64,000 nucleotides of DNA from Actinobacillus sp. GY-402 (GTDB lineage: Bacteria; Pseudomonadota; Gammaproteobacteria; Enterobacterales; Pasteurellaceae). Every line of letters begins with the position of its first letter. Positions within the stretch are counted from its first letter, which is position 1. Location of the stretch: the NCBI RefSeq assembly GCF_014843355.1, contig NZ_CP062137.1:1364001-1428000 (forward strand), written 5' to 3'. The position numbers and the translations under genes were made by a program. Below are positions 49,185-58,859 of this stretch, one piece after another. The notes beneath the pieces were generated by a model that was not told the origin of the DNA, ran no database searches, and worked only from the letters and a program-made list of their open reading frames with translations.

Positions 49185-50624
49185 TTAATCTATTTGGCTA
49201 GTTCCAGAATTTTTTGGGTATTTCACTTTACGAGCTGCAGAATCGTAATCAATATTAATTGATTGAGAAATATGAACCGCAACAGCTTGTCCTGGTGGGA
49301 CATAAATAGCATCAAACATTTGCCCATAGCGTTGTCTAAACCAATTTTCCATTTCTTTTAAACCGCCTCCGAGCGCTTGCCCTAATATATATTTACCTTG
49401 ACTACCTGTGACGGCACCAACAACGGAATTACCATCAACCACTGTTGTAGTTTGGCTTTGAGCCATACTTTGAGCAGTTGCTCCTGCTGCGGATAATAAA
49501 AATTGAGATGATAAATATTCTGGTGCATTTGTTTTTCTTTCACCTGGTATACATGGTAATCCATTTGGATTAGATAACCATCCTAGAGATTTTCCATTGT
49601 TACTCCCTTGGTTCTCCTGCGTGGCAATACGTCCATCACTAAATACGAATGTAATACTATCGACATTTCCTTTTACGCAAGACAATGTCCAATCTCCACT
49701 TGCAGTTCCTGAAACAATGGCACCTTCAACATCAGGAAGCTGAATACCATTTGCCATAAGGTTTTCCCGACCGATTACAACTTTAAAAGGGTAAGGATCT
49801 GTAACATTTCCATCAATAGGCACTCGTCCCAATAATGCAGTCATTGCGACAGAACCCATCAGCGTAGAATTTGCGGGTAAAGTATAAAAAGGTTTTTTTG
49901 TCTGTTTTTCACGAGAATTGGGTTGTCCGTGGAGCTCTACAGCCGCCTGACCGAGAGTTGAGTCATCTAATGCTTTAAATGGATTTGGGAAGGTTGCAAC
50001 AGTTTCTCCAGTAAAGTTTGAGGATACAGGTTTACCATTACGATCCGTCAATGTTACATCTGATGGCTTAATCCATTTTACTGCAGATTGGCTTCCTTCA
50101 TCTGGATAAGCATTACCCGTATTAGAATGAGAACTATTAAATTGAGATTCCCCTTCCATTCCTAAACCAATAGGAATATCGTTTGAGCTTGGGGTGTCAT
50201 TAGAGAGATTTGAGAATCTATCTGTTACTTCACGAAATCTACGTTCAAAATCAGCCATTAATTCTTGTTGTTTTGTTTGAATAGCATCATCAATTTGACG
50301 AGATACATCGTAAGACTGAATTTTCAATGCCTGATTTTCTTTTTTAAGACGCTCATTCTCTTCGTTTGTTCGTTGTACTTCTGCTTTGGTTTCTTTAACT
50401 GCACCCAATAATGTTTTCAGGGTATCATGTGGCGTATCTCCCGCAGTAAGACCAAGCTCTTTCTGCTCAGTTTCAGTGAGATCGTAAACGACATCAGAGG
50501 CTTCATTTTGAGATACCTGATTATTTTGGTTGTTTTTATAGGTAACAAATAAGATAAAAGCGAAAGCAAAAACAACAATAGGGACGATAATTTTCAGTAA
50601 CCCATTTGATTTAACTGTACTCAT
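49185..50624 (-). CDS. traB: TraB/VirB10-type protein, TIGR03752 family
   Basis: A 479-residue protein with one N-terminal membrane segment (LLKIIVPIVVFAFAFILFVTY), a coiled coil (LLGAVKETKAEVQRTNEENERL), a Ser/Pro linker and a C-terminal beta domain (NSTLMGSVAMTALLGRVPIDG, YLSSQFLLSAAGATAQSMAQS, VPPGQAVAVHISQSINID). It spans the periplasm and links the inner and outer membrane complexes. In the expected operon position. Confidence 0.88.
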   Translation of the reverse strand: MSTVKSNGLLKIIVPIVVFAFAFILFVTYKNNQNNQVSQNEASDVVYDLTETEQKELGLTAGDTPHDTLKTLLGAVKETKAEVQRTNEENERLKKENQALKIQSYDVSRQIDDAIQTKQQELMADFERRFREVTDRFSNLSNDTPSSNDIPIGLGMEGESQFNSSHSNTGNAYPDEGSQSAVKWIKPSDVTLTDRNGKPVSSNFTGETVATFPNPFKALDDSTLGQAAVELHGQPNSREKQTKKPFYTLPANSTLMGSVAMTALLGRVPIDGNVTDPYPFKVVIGRENLMANGIQLPDVEGAIVSGTASGDWTLSCVKGNVDSITFVFSDGRIATQENQGSNNGKSLGWLSNPNGLPCIPGERKTNAPEYLSSQFLLSAAGATAQSMAQSQTTTVVDGNSVVGAVTGSQGKYILGQALGGGLKEMENWFRQRYGQMFDAIYVPPGQAVAVHISQSINIDYDSAARKVKYPKNSGTSQID

Positions 50625-50633
50625 ATCTATCTC

Positions 50634-51482
50634 CTATTTAGTTTTGGTAGATGTTGAGGATGTTTTTTTCACAATAACATTAGGTACAAAGGCTTGATTT
50701 GGAGCACCTTCAGTGACTAAATAAACTACAGTAGTATCTTCTGGCGTACCTTTTTTCCCTAACCAATTATGCTGAAAAGTGGCTGAGTAGAAATATCCCT
50801 GTAAATACCGTGGGTCTAGATTAACTTGGTAAGGAGCTAAATTCTTTAGTCTTACTGCGGTGACAACGTATCCATCAAGTCCCCAACTATCTAATGGTGT
50901 AGCTAAAATACTTAAATTTGGCATCAATGTAGGCAGGCTTTTTGGTAGTTTTGCCGCTATTCTACGTACACCAGGGAGAGGTTCTACCGTTCTTAATGGG
51001 GCATACAAGGATTGAGCTGCATATCTAGTGAGTGCTGCTGGGGGAGGTAATTGACTTTTTACTGGATTTTCCATGCTTACATCTGGGTCAGATATATCTG
51101 TTTGAGCAATACCAGTCTTATTATTAGAAACAGATTCATCGAAAATAATTCTGACGGATTCTAATTTACCTGTATTTGCTTTACTACGCACATCAAGTAG
51201 GACAATTTGCCCTGTTTCCATATCTCTTAATTGGATACGGTTTAAATCGAAAGTTTCGTTAGCTTTCAGGTAGACTGCACCACCTGTACTTTGTACTCGT
51301 AATTTACCATCTAATTCTGACGGTAAACCTACTTGAACATTTTTATCGACAAAAACGATGCGTTCTTGATTGACATTCAGATCGATAGGGAGTGGAACTC
51401 GATTCCATTGCATAAGAATTTCACTTTGTGCAGGAAGTGACAGTAACGTAGTTAGTAGTAATGTTGATTTATTGATTGTCAT
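50634..51482 (-). CDS. traK: TraK/VirB9-type protein, TIGR03749 family
   Basis: 282 residues from ATG 51482 (MTINKSTLLLTTLLSLPAQS signal), with GGGAGT upstream; the frame runs further into the previous gene. SEILMQWNRVPLPIDL, RVQSTGGAVYLKANETF and YLQGYFYSATFQHNWLG match the TIGR03749 family. Probably a periplasmic or outer-membrane part of the core complex. Confidence 0.8.
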   Translation of the reverse strand: MTINKSTLLLTTLLSLPAQSEILMQWNRVPLPIDLNVNQERIVFVDKNVQVGLPSELDGKLRVQSTGGAVYLKANETFDLNRIQLRDMETGQIVLLDVRSKANTGKLESVRIIFDESVSNNKTGIAQTDISDPDVSMENPVKSQLPPPAALTRYAAQSLYAPLRTVEPLPGVRRIAAKLPKSLPTLMPNLSILATPLDSWGLDGYVVTAVRLKNLAPYQVNLDPRYLQGYFYSATFQHNWLGKKGTPEDTTVVYLVTEGAPNQAFVPNVIVKKTSSTSTKTK

Positions 51483-51495
51483 AAAATTACTCCCA

Positions 51496-52134
51496 TTATT
51501 TTTTCTCTTCTTCAACCTTGATTTCAATACGTTTAGGTGTTGAGCGATAGCAATTAAGAGCAAGCCCCCAAGGGTTGGCTTCAGGATTCAGATCGTAACG
51601 AACAATATGTAATGGATAGCGAACAAGTACTCGTTTAACAGGGTTATCTAAATAATATTCATCGGTACTTAAGTCTAATGTAACATCCCAATCATCTTGG
51701 CTATTAATCGTTACTCTTGATTGACTGAATCCCCGCCCTGGAATCTCATATACACCACGAACACGATTTCGTAGTTCACCTAATAAGTTACGATTTTCAT
51801 AATCTCTCAATAAAAATTGGTAGCAGTGTGGTGTCAAATAGGCTTGAAGTGCCTCAATATTTTTCTTATAGTCCACTTCGCCATCTTGTGGCCAACGGTT
51901 TAACTGCTGGAAAATATAGAATGAAAATGCGTACACCGTGGATGGTGGTACCTCCCACCATGCTCTTACAGAGCCAGAGCGTAAATCAGGTGGATTATGA
52001 ATAGTTAAATATTTAGGAGATGAATACCACCCATAAGCAAAAATACCTGAAATAATTGTAAGAATGAGAATAACTAACCGTAAACTTTGAATATGAAATC
52101 TTTCGCTTGTAAGTGCATGTTTATATTTACTCAT
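51496..52134 (-). CDS. traE: TraE/VirB8-type protein, TIGR03746 family
   Basis: A 212-residue protein with one N-terminal membrane segment (LRLVILILTIISGIFAYGWY) and a VirB8-like periplasmic domain (VYAFSFYIFQQLNRWPQDGE, HCYQFLLRDYENRNLLGELR, RVLVRYPLHIVRYDLN). It overlaps the upstream TIGR03750 gene by 4 bp. It forms part of the inner-membrane ring. Confidence 0.85.
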   Translation of the reverse strand: MSKYKHALTSERFHIQSLRLVILILTIISGIFAYGWYSSPKYLTIHNPPDLRSGSVRAWWEVPPSTVYAFSFYIFQQLNRWPQDGEVDYKKNIEALQAYLTPHCYQFLLRDYENRNLLGELRNRVRGVYEIPGRGFSQSRVTINSQDDWDVTLDLSTDEYYLDNPVKRVLVRYPLHIVRYDLNPEANPWGLALNCYRSTPKRIEIKVEEEKK

Positions 52135-52505
52135 TTTTTACCCCGTTGTTTAGGTGTACGTTTGATAGACCAGTATGTATTCGTTGTAATAAATCGTGAC
52201 GGACTCTTTTTGAGTTCTATGTAGCGTTCCAACCAAGTATCAGGTTTTCCACGTTTAAGGCGAGAAATATAAGCACCGCCGAATCGCATTGATAAGTAGC
52301 CAATTGCTAACATCCCCATGGGAATTGCATACCAATCAACTGGGAAAAGAAGGATCATCAACAGTCCCAATAAAGCACCAATTACTGCACCAATAAACAT
52401 CACTAAAATTAATTCAATAAATGTCATCCCTCTAAATACTGCTGGGCGACGATTTAGACGTTCTGGAATAAATGCAATTGTTTCTGTTGATGCTTCTTCT
52501 TTCAT
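52131..52505 (-). CDS. TraL/VirB3-like protein, TIGR03750 family
   Basis: A 124-residue protein with two membrane segments (FIELILVMFIGAVIGALLGLL and AIPMGMLAIGYLSMRFG) after a cytoplasmic start with ERLNRRPAVFRGMT, a conserved block of the TIGR03750 family. VirB3-like proteins dock on the VirB4/TraC ATPase. Confidence 0.85.
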   Translation of the reverse strand: MKEEASTETIAFIPERLNRRPAVFRGMTFIELILVMFIGAVIGALLGLLMILLFPVDWYAIPMGMLAIGYLSMRFGGAYISRLKRGKPDTWLERYIELKKSPSRFITTNTYWSIKRTPKQRGKK

Positions 52506-52515
52506 ACAAATATCC

Positions 52516-52890
52516 TTATAGAATCTTACTTGCCTCGGTAATTAGCCAAATGATAACCACAAGTAAAATGGCACCAACAAGTGCAAGCATCCCTAAATCA
52601 CCCCATTTCTTACGACCTGCTTGCACTTCACCAAATTCAGAGATCAAAGAGCCTGCCACTTTCATAAATGCATAAGCACCAAGCAAGAGTCCACCTAGGA
52701 TAACAGCATCATAACCATGATTTTTTATCGTTTGCATGATACCTGTACCTTCACCACGAGAAGGTGCTTGCATTTTTGGTAAATCAGCAAGTGCTTCATT
52801 AACGCTTAGGATAGTTAAAGATACGGAGGTGATAACTTGATTTCTAAATGATTTAAGAGATTTAGATGCTCTTTTGATAAATTTTTTCAT
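52516..52890 (-). CDS. TIGR03745-family ICE membrane protein (pilin-like)
   Basis: A 124-residue small protein: a signal-like hydrophobic start (VITSVSLTILSVNEALADL), then two membrane segments (GYDAVILGGLLLGAYAFMKV and LGMLALVGAILLVVIIWLITE) with QAPSRGEG between. This layout suits a VirB2/TraA-like pilin or inner-membrane subunit, as proposed for TIGR03745. Confidence 0.8.
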   Translation of the reverse strand: MKKFIKRASKSLKSFRNQVITSVSLTILSVNEALADLPKMQAPSRGEGTGIMQTIKNHGYDAVILGGLLLGAYAFMKVAGSLISEFGEVQAGRKKWGDLGMLALVGAILLVVIIWLITEASKIL

Positions 52891-52919
52891 AATGGATCCT
52901 TAATGAAAAATTGACCTAA

Positions 52920-53153
52920 CTAACGCAGTAAGAAATAGGTGAGAATCACAATGACTATGGCAAATCTCACAATTAATTTTAGGAACTTGGGAATGGTTGT
53001 TTTACCTTTCACAAGTGCGTCATAATTCTTCAAGATGATGTAAGCAAAAATGAGAAATAGGGCCGAAAAAATCAAACCTAAGAGAAGATAGTTGAGTTCA
53101 CCTACAGGGCTATTTGCTCCAATCTTAAAAGCTTCTACAGCAGTATTACTCAT
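52920..53153 (-). CDS. TIGR03758-family ICE membrane protein
   Basis: A 77-residue protein with two membrane segments (YLLLGLIFSALFLIFAYIIL, IVRFAIVIVILTYFLL) and a short linker. Matches the small TIGR03758 family located between the RAQPRD and TIGR03745 genes in related ICEs. Role unknown, probably inner-membrane. Overlaps the RAQPRD gene by 4 bp. Confidence 0.8.
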   Translation of the reverse strand: MSNTAVEAFKIGANSPVGELNYLLLGLIFSALFLIFAYIILKNYDALVKGKTTIPKFLKLIVRFAIVIVILTYFLLR

Positions 53154-53473
53154 TTTTGATTCACTCTAACTTTGTCATACTCTCCCGATAACGTTCGGAT
53201 TTGTCTTGGGTCACGTGGTTGAGCTCGATTACTATTTATGTAACGATCAATACCATCACGAACAATAGCAATATCTTGTTTAGCCTTTGCATAGTCAAAA
53301 TACACTCTATCTTTAACTCGGATGTTACTAGCATGTTTTTGTGCTCGATACAAAGCTTGTTGAGCTGACTCTAATTGACGAATAGCCTGCTCAAGCTCGG
53401 CTTTTTCATTGGCATAAACAGGGAAAGAGAAAAATGTAGATATCAGAAGAAAAATGGTTAATTGCTTTTGCAT
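53150..53473 (-). CDS. RAQPRD-family ICE protein
   Basis: 107 residues from ATG 53473 (MQKQLTIFLLISTFFSFPVYA signal). It contains NSNRAQPRDPRQI, the RAQPRD motif that names the family (TIGR01690). The rest is helical (ELEQAIRQLESAQQALYRAQ). Periplasmic protein of unknown role, first gene of its transcript. The leader region upstream holds a start-masking complement (see 53508-53520). Confidence 0.88.
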   Translation of the reverse strand: MQKQLTIFLLISTFFSFPVYANEKAELEQAIRQLESAQQALYRAQKHASNIRVKDRVYFDYAKAKQDIAIVRDGIDRYINSNRAQPRDPRQIRTLSGEYDKVRVNQK

Positions 53474-53520
53474 TATGAACTCCCATCTGTTAGTTACTGC
53501 GAGAAGATAATGCAAAAAAT
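53469..53520 (-). promoter_or_regulatory. T6-GCAT leader before the RAQPRD gene
   Basis: TTTTTTGCATTAT (53508-53520) lies about 35 nt before the start. Its TTTTGCATTAT is the exact 11-bp complement of ATAATGCAAAA over the start codon. The same T6-GCAT box and spacing occur before the genes at 58766 and 59528. Confidence 0.5.
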
Positions 53521-53633
53521 AGGTGAATAATGTAATGTGAAACTGTACAAGGAAATCAAACAATTTCTATAAAAAAACCATCTCGGTTATGGTTTTAACG
53601 GAGATGGTTTTATGATGATAAGTCTAGTGTCAA

Positions 53634-54329
53634 TTAGAGATATTTTTTGAAATTTGATGCAGTTAAAGCAATCATAATACCGAATAGAATAGCTGCGGGT
53701 ATGAGAATTAAATTTGGATGAATAGATATAGGTATAGCAAGATAAATGATCCATGCGATAAACATAACGGGGGCTACTGATTTTTTTGCATGGTGATACT
53801 TGAATGCCGATTCTCTACCAACCCCGAAGCGGCGTAAATCTCGTTGAACAAGTCCATCAGTTAAGCCGACAATTGCGACTAATATAAATAATGGGCTAGT
53901 AAGAATAATAATTAAGAGTCGAATAATAAAAATAATAATGACATATAAAGTTGACTCAATGTACGATCTTGCATAGAACCAAATATAGGCACTAACGCCA
54001 GCGTCTTGTGGGGTATTATGTAACCAAGTCTGTAAACCTGTTTTAATAAATAACCATTCATGAATAAATACAATGGTTTGTTCAGCAAGTATGACTGGAT
54101 AGCTATAAAGTAAACTTTGTTGAAATTGGGCAGAAAACCAGCCAAATTCTTCTTTCATAACATTTTTACTGTGCATAGCACCTTGTTCTGGCCACACAAA
54201 AGTAATACATAGCCATTCTATGATAATACTTAAGATGAGTGAGGCTATTAATGTTTTGGTGATCGTACAGAGAAAATTAGGTTGTTTTTGAACCACCTGT
54301 TGAGGGGTTGATTGTTGATTTTCTGTCAT
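53634..54329 (-). CDS. TIGR03747-family ICE membrane protein
   Basis: A 231-residue protein with four to five membrane segments (TLIASLILSIIIEWLCITFV, SPLFILVAIVGLTDGLVQ, VMFIAWIIYLAIPISIHP, AAILFGIMIALTASNF) and the conserved LTDGLVQRDLRRFGVGRES block. Known family of ICE transfer proteins next to TraD. Presumably inner-membrane. It starts at the stop of the next upstream gene. Confidence 0.85.
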   Translation of the reverse strand: MTENQQSTPQQVVQKQPNFLCTITKTLIASLILSIIIEWLCITFVWPEQGAMHSKNVMKEEFGWFSAQFQQSLLYSYPVILAEQTIVFIHEWLFIKTGLQTWLHNTPQDAGVSAYIWFYARSYIESTLYVIIIFIIRLLIIILTSPLFILVAIVGLTDGLVQRDLRRFGVGRESAFKYHHAKKSVAPVMFIAWIIYLAIPISIHPNLILIPAAILFGIMIALTASNFKKYL

Positions 54330-54667
54330 TAGTGCACCTTACTTTGAGACAAAATTTCACATTGAACTAAAATCTCACCTGGATATTTCTTATTAAATCG
54401 AAGCCAAAAACAGAATTCGTTATTAGAATTGGTTGCTTTACCTACATCAGGAGCTGTCCACATTTCAATATCAAATGAATTCAAATAATCAGATAGTCGA
54501 TGCAAAGAGCATTGATTGTCATGCCAATATGGAAAAATGGTTTTGGCAAAAAAATCTAAACGCTCTTGATCAAACTTCCCTGCACTAGAACAAAGAAAAT
54601 TAGGGCTCTCTAAATCAATAAAGCGATCAGGAATATCAGTTATCAATACTTCTAAATGTGTTTTCAT
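54329..54667 (-). CDS. Hypothetical protein between TraD and TIGR03747
   Basis: 112 residues from ATG 54667 (MKTHLEVLITDIPDRFIDLE); the longer frame to 54724 is inside traD. Soluble, slightly acidic, with FFAKTIFPYWHDNQCSLHRL. It overlaps the traD end by 32 bp. No family recognised. Confidence 0.6.
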   Translation of the reverse strand: MKTHLEVLITDIPDRFIDLESPNFLCSSAGKFDQERLDFFAKTIFPYWHDNQCSLHRLSDYLNSFDIEMWTAPDVGKATNSNNEFCFWLRFNKKYPGEILVQCEILSQSKVH

Positions 54668-56807
54668 TGTTTTTCTCTTCTGGGAATAAAGTTTTACTAA
54701 GGTTTTCAAACGCTGCGACAGCATCAGAATTAGGTTGGTAGCTATTCACACCTTCCCACCATGTTTCAGTGGTTTGGTAATTGTCTTGCATATATTTTGC
54801 TAATTGCTGAAGATCTTTAGGCATTAGATCATCTTTATCTTCTACGGGTAACGGCATACGTATTTTCCATAGTTGGCTACCTTCAATTAAAGCAAAAGCT
54901 TGTCCTTTAGGTAGATTCGTAATATCTGCTGCAGATAACATTGGCTTCTGTTTCTGTGTAACACGATCGCCTGTATTCGAACCAAAATGTTTATCTGAGC
55001 CAGGATCTGAACTATCCGTAGTACTAGATAATGCCATGACTTCTAGTACAGTAACTTCATGTAAATTCTTGGTGAGTACTTCTGCTGTTGCTTGTTCTTT
55101 AACTCTTAACATCACAAGTGAGTTGAAGTTTCCAACTATTTGTCCTGCTTTAGATGCATCTCCTGTTCTTGCTTTAATATCAGAAATAGTTTGAGTATAT
55201 GCAGTTACTTGAACGCCAGCACCACCGCCTTTATTGATTAATGGAATAAATTCATCACCAATCAACTCATTAAATTCATCGCAATGTACATTGATAGCAA
55301 TCTTACTATTTTTATGAGTGAGAGATTGTGGAAGCCCTTCATTAATACCAAATTTATAGATATGACCAGCCATTGAAACAAGATCTGCAAACATAGAATT
55401 TCCAACTGCAGATGCAACCGTCAAATCAGATAATGCATCTAATCCTATGTAGACAATACCACGTTTACGAATAATCTCTTCCCAGTCAAATATAGGGCGT
55501 GTATCCGAGATATTAGAATAGTCTGGGGAGAGTAATTCGGCTACTTTACCTGATGTTAGTTTTTCAAGTAACGGAAGTAATGAAGCGACAATTTTATCAA
55601 AGTACGTTTTATCGTACCGCACAGCACTGCATAATCCATCTAAAACAGGATCGAATATCTTGTTATCCCGAATGTATTGGTCAACAGCGACTACCATTTC
55701 ACTACGACCACGCATTGCCAGAGATAAATTTTTTTGATCTATATTTGCAGCTACTTCAGCAATTGCTAACCAGATATTTTTATCTCGTTGATCAAAATAA
55801 AATTTTGCGTAATCCAAGAATAACGAATCAATACTACGTACAAATTTTGCAATTTGTTCATAATCAGGACGTCTACCAAGCTCAACGAGAGCTCTAGCAA
55901 TGATATTTACGAAACGCCATGCAAATTCTTTGAATGCGGCAGAATTCCCAGCCCCACTTAGTTGACCAGAAATACGAGAGGCAACTTCCGTAATTTTGTT
56001 GAAACGACCAACCGCATTATAACGTGCTGAAATATCGGGCCAACCTAAATGAAATACATAGAATTCATTCTCTCGACCAGCTCGTTTAGCTTCAGCATAC
56101 ATACGTTTTAAAATGTCAGCATCACCTTTAGGATCAAAGAAAATGACAACTTCACGCTCATTAAAGGTTTTTCCACGATGAATGTCTTGAGTAACCAATA
56201 ATTCAGCTAATCGAGTTTTTCCTACACGAGTGGTTCCTAACACTAACATATGTCCTACACGACTAGCGAGAGGGATAGTTACATTTACCTCATTTAACTC
56301 AATACCATGAATAGCAGGAATCCCCTCTACTGGTGGCAAGGGTCTAAATGGGTTAAAGGGACTATCTTTGGAAGTTAACTTGGTGATGAAGCTTTCTTCA
56401 TGTTTTTTCTCAAACTCTTTCACAAAGGTATAACATTTTGATGGGGCTAAATATTTTTCTCCATTTGCTTGAAAGCAATCATGCAATCGTTGAGTATGTT
56501 TTTGTGTCCATCGAAATCCTAGCCCTAAAAATAAATGTTTTTTCATAACAGGGATTTCCTTACTAGACATAGCATATCTCGGTAAACGCTTAAGATTTCT
56601 ATGGTATTTGACAACTTTCCAGCCTTCAAGAGCTCGTTTTATACCTAGTACAGTAAAGCCTGCAGAAAGCCCATACCCAATACTTGGAGTTAAAGCCACT
56701 GTCCAAGGGGCAATCGCACAGAGAGCCGCCGAAGCTCCACAAACAGCAGATGTATAAAACTCAACAGGCGGTCGAAGCAATGATTCTACTAGAAATTTAT
56801 TACTCAT
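54636..56807 (-). CDS. traD: TraD-type coupling protein (TIGR03743-like)
   Basis: A 723-residue hexameric ATPase that links the relaxase-DNA complex to the channel. Two N-terminal membrane segments, Walker A LGTTRVGKTRLAE near residue 190, Walker B INVHCDEFNELIGDEF near 500, and VQVTAYTQTISDIKARTGD near 535. Length and motifs match the integrating-element coupling factors. Followed by overlapping genes; preceded by TIGR03765 with a 4-bp overlap. Confidence 0.9.
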   Translation of the reverse strand: MSNKFLVESLLRPPVEFYTSAVCGASAALCAIAPWTVALTPSIGYGLSAGFTVLGIKRALEGWKVVKYHRNLKRLPRYAMSSKEIPVMKKHLFLGLGFRWTQKHTQRLHDCFQANGEKYLAPSKCYTFVKEFEKKHEESFITKLTSKDSPFNPFRPLPPVEGIPAIHGIELNEVNVTIPLASRVGHMLVLGTTRVGKTRLAELLVTQDIHRGKTFNEREVVIFFDPKGDADILKRMYAEAKRAGRENEFYVFHLGWPDISARYNAVGRFNKITEVASRISGQLSGAGNSAAFKEFAWRFVNIIARALVELGRRPDYEQIAKFVRSIDSLFLDYAKFYFDQRDKNIWLAIAEVAANIDQKNLSLAMRGRSEMVVAVDQYIRDNKIFDPVLDGLCSAVRYDKTYFDKIVASLLPLLEKLTSGKVAELLSPDYSNISDTRPIFDWEEIIRKRGIVYIGLDALSDLTVASAVGNSMFADLVSMAGHIYKFGINEGLPQSLTHKNSKIAINVHCDEFNELIGDEFIPLINKGGGAGVQVTAYTQTISDIKARTGDASKAGQIVGNFNSLVMLRVKEQATAEVLTKNLHEVTVLEVMALSSTTDSSDPGSDKHFGSNTGDRVTQKQKPMLSAADITNLPKGQAFALIEGSQLWKIRMPLPVEDKDDLMPKDLQQLAKYMQDNYQTTETWWEGVNSYQPNSDAVAAFENLSKTLFPEEKNNENTFRSIDN

Positions 56808-57313
56808 TGCGATGCTCCTTCTGATGTAATTAAAAGTGGGTAATGTGATATACCTAGCCTTTCTGCGAGGGTGTCTGCGGGTGAAGGTATCAGAGTTAAT
56901 GTTGGCACAATCGCTCTCAATTCTTGCATTTGACTAACCGTTTGCACATTTATTACTAATCCCGTGGCATTTAACTCAATCAATTTTTGTTTATTTTTTT
57001 CTAGCCAACTTTGGGATGATACATCATAGCCAATTAAGAATATTGGTAGAGCACCAGGCAGATTAAATTTTCTCGTTTGTACCGTACCTATAGACCATTT
57101 ATGAGAAATCACTGGTAGTAACTGTTCTTCTGAAAGTTGAGCGGGAACCGCATTTGGATGTATTGGTGCATCCTCTGTATGTACAGGCTGTATCGGTTCA
57201 TAAAATCGAACAGCGCTTTCTCCACCGAAATCAGCAATGATATTTAATTCTGCAGATACGAGAGAAGGAATAAAGAAAAACAGCGAATAAAAAGAGAGCT
57301 TATATTTCATCAT
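56804..57313 (-). CDS. TIGR03765-family ICE protein
   Basis: 169 residues from ATG 57313 (MMKYKLSFYSLFFFIPSLVSA signal). Mature part ADFGGESAVRFYEPI, then FNLPGALPIFLIGYDVSSQSW and LIELNATGLVINVQT, typical of TIGR03765. Periplasmic, role unknown. Overlaps the traD start and the upstream transglycosylase end. Confidence 0.78.
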   Translation of the reverse strand: MMKYKLSFYSLFFFIPSLVSAELNIIADFGGESAVRFYEPIQPVHTEDAPIHPNAVPAQLSEEQLLPVISHKWSIGTVQTRKFNLPGALPIFLIGYDVSSQSWLEKNKQKLIELNATGLVINVQTVSQMQELRAIVPTLTLIPSPADTLAERLGISHYPLLITSEGASQ

Positions 57314-58035
57314 AATGGGTTTATCCAAATAATTTTATTAGCGGTTGTTGGTTCAATCCATCTTATTGAAGGTAAATCATTCTTTGATTTAGATATACGA
57401 CTTTTTGTATTCTGTGTAATAGGTAGATTATTTATTGGAATGTTATTTGCAATGAGTGCATGCTGATAGTAACGACTTTTTTGATAAATAATAAAATCTC
57501 GTACACTCATGTTTCTCGTCATACCATTTAGTTTCATATTACGAATATCGTCTTTTGTTGACTTACCAAGTAAAGCTCGGTGATATCCGTCCAAGCCTAT
57601 ATTATGAGCCATATATAAATTAGCATCTGTTACTTTTATACCACGTTGATTAAATTGTTCTGTATGCCAACGAGCGAGAAGCCCTGTCGCAAGTGTATTG
57701 ATATACTTATTATGGCGAGGATCTTTATGTGTCCCTCTATTTTTACTTGTAATAACACTCATACCAATTGCCTTTCCTTCAGGCATTGAAGCAAGCCAAT
57801 TCCATGTTCCAACAGTAAACTGACCGACTCCAAGAGCACCTGTTGGAGATCTTTTGCCATACCATCCATCTTCAATTTTAACCAAGCCACGTAACATTTT
57901 TTCATTGACTTGATAGCGTTGAGAGGATTCTTTAATGTAGATATCAATCTCTTTACCAAAACCATAGAATGGTTTAGCAATTGATGCTGGTATCATTAGT
58001 AATGGTAAGTATATTAATAGACGAGCGACTGCCAT
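57310..58035 (-). CDS. SLT-type lytic transglycosylase of the transfer system
   Basis: A 241-residue exported protein: signal sequence, then a goose-lysozyme/SLT domain with YQVNEKMLRGLVKIEDGWYG (catalytic Glu in KIED), RSPTGALGVGQFTVGTW and ATGLLARWHTEQF. It cuts peptidoglycan to make room for the channel, in the VirB1 role. The 3' part overlaps the TIGR03765 start. A second, unrelated muralytic domain is fused to the TIGR03755 protein. Confidence 0.85.
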   Translation of the reverse strand: MAVARLLIYLPLLMIPASIAKPFYGFGKEIDIYIKESSQRYQVNEKMLRGLVKIEDGWYGKRSPTGALGVGQFTVGTWNWLASMPEGKAIGMSVITSKNRGTHKDPRHNKYINTLATGLLARWHTEQFNQRGIKVTDANLYMAHNIGLDGYHRALLGKSTKDDIRNMKLNGMTRNMSVRDFIIYQKSRYYQHALIANNIPINNLPITQNTKSRISKSKNDLPSIRWIEPTTANKIIWINPL

Positions 58036-58766
58036 TCCCCATCTCCTTTGATTTTAAATGCTGCAGGCATTTTTCCTTTTGCATATTTTAGCCAGTATCC
58101 ACTGTCGTGATTTAACGTGATTTGTCGAGCTCTTACTTTTGCAATATCAATATTATTCTTCAATGCCCAATTTCGTATTGTTTCATCATTTTGCATACTA
58201 TCTACAACGTAAATATCAAGAGGATAATTTTGAATATATTCCTGTAAACGTTTTAAGTTATCAATGCAAGGCTCGCAGTCTGTTCGGGTGAAATAAATAA
58301 CTCGGTTAATTGCAGAGGTAGGTTGTCCTGAGTCATCCATTCGGAAAGGAAGTTGATTAGGATATAATCTTTCAAAAACTTGATTATATGCTATTTGGAA
58401 GGCAAACTCCTTTTCCACTCTTTGATACTCTTTTTTAGCCAATAGTTCGGCATAATGTTTTCTTTCATTGTCACTACGGGCCTCAACACCTAGCATAGTG
58501 AGGGGATCTAGATTTGGAGACCAAATTCCACGAGCCCCTTTTTTGAGTTCTTCATATCTTAGCCATTCTGTTTGCGTCAATCCCCATTCAGTCCATTTAT
58601 TTTCTGAGCTTTGTGAATGCTGAATATTGAGACTTTTCTCCACACTTTGTTGTGTCGACTGGGCTTGAGAGATGGTATTTGTTACAGAGGTTTGATTTGC
58701 GAATGAGAAGGATGTGCTTAGAACTGTACCAAATAGTACAAATAAAGTGGTAATATGAAATTTCAT
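58014..58766 (-). CDS. TIGR03759-family ICE protein with a thioredoxin-like motif
   Basis: 250 residues from ATG 58766; a GTG two codons upstream is in frame. Signal peptide (MKFHITTLFVLFGTVLSTSFSFA), helical middle (WTEWGLTQTEWLRYEELKKG) and a C-terminal thioredoxin-fold part with VIYFTRTDCEPCIDNL (CxxC). TIGR03759 proteins are periplasmic and may assist disulfide formation in the channel. A T6-GGCATAGT leader masks the start. Confidence 0.82.
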   Translation of the reverse strand: MKFHITTLFVLFGTVLSTSFSFANQTSVTNTISQAQSTQQSVEKSLNIQHSQSSENKWTEWGLTQTEWLRYEELKKGARGIWSPNLDPLTMLGVEARSDNERKHYAELLAKKEYQRVEKEFAFQIAYNQVFERLYPNQLPFRMDDSGQPTSAINRVIYFTRTDCEPCIDNLKRLQEYIQNYPLDIYVVDSMQNDETIRNWALKNNIDIAKVRARQITLNHDSGYWLKYAKGKMPAAFKIKGDGEWQSLVY

Positions 58767-58814
58767 AGTCACTCCAATATTGATAGTAAGTTGAAGTGAC
58801 TATGCCAAAAAAGA
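58764..58814 (-). promoter_or_regulatory. T6-GGCATAGT leader before the TIGR03759 gene
   Basis: CATAGTCACT (58795-58804) is the exact 10-bp complement of AGTGACTATG (58764-58773), which holds the start codon. A T run and TTATACT (possible -10) precede it. Confidence 0.55.
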
Positions 58815-58859
58815 AAAGTGAGTATAAGAAAAAATTCTATTGAAGTTTAAAACAGTTAA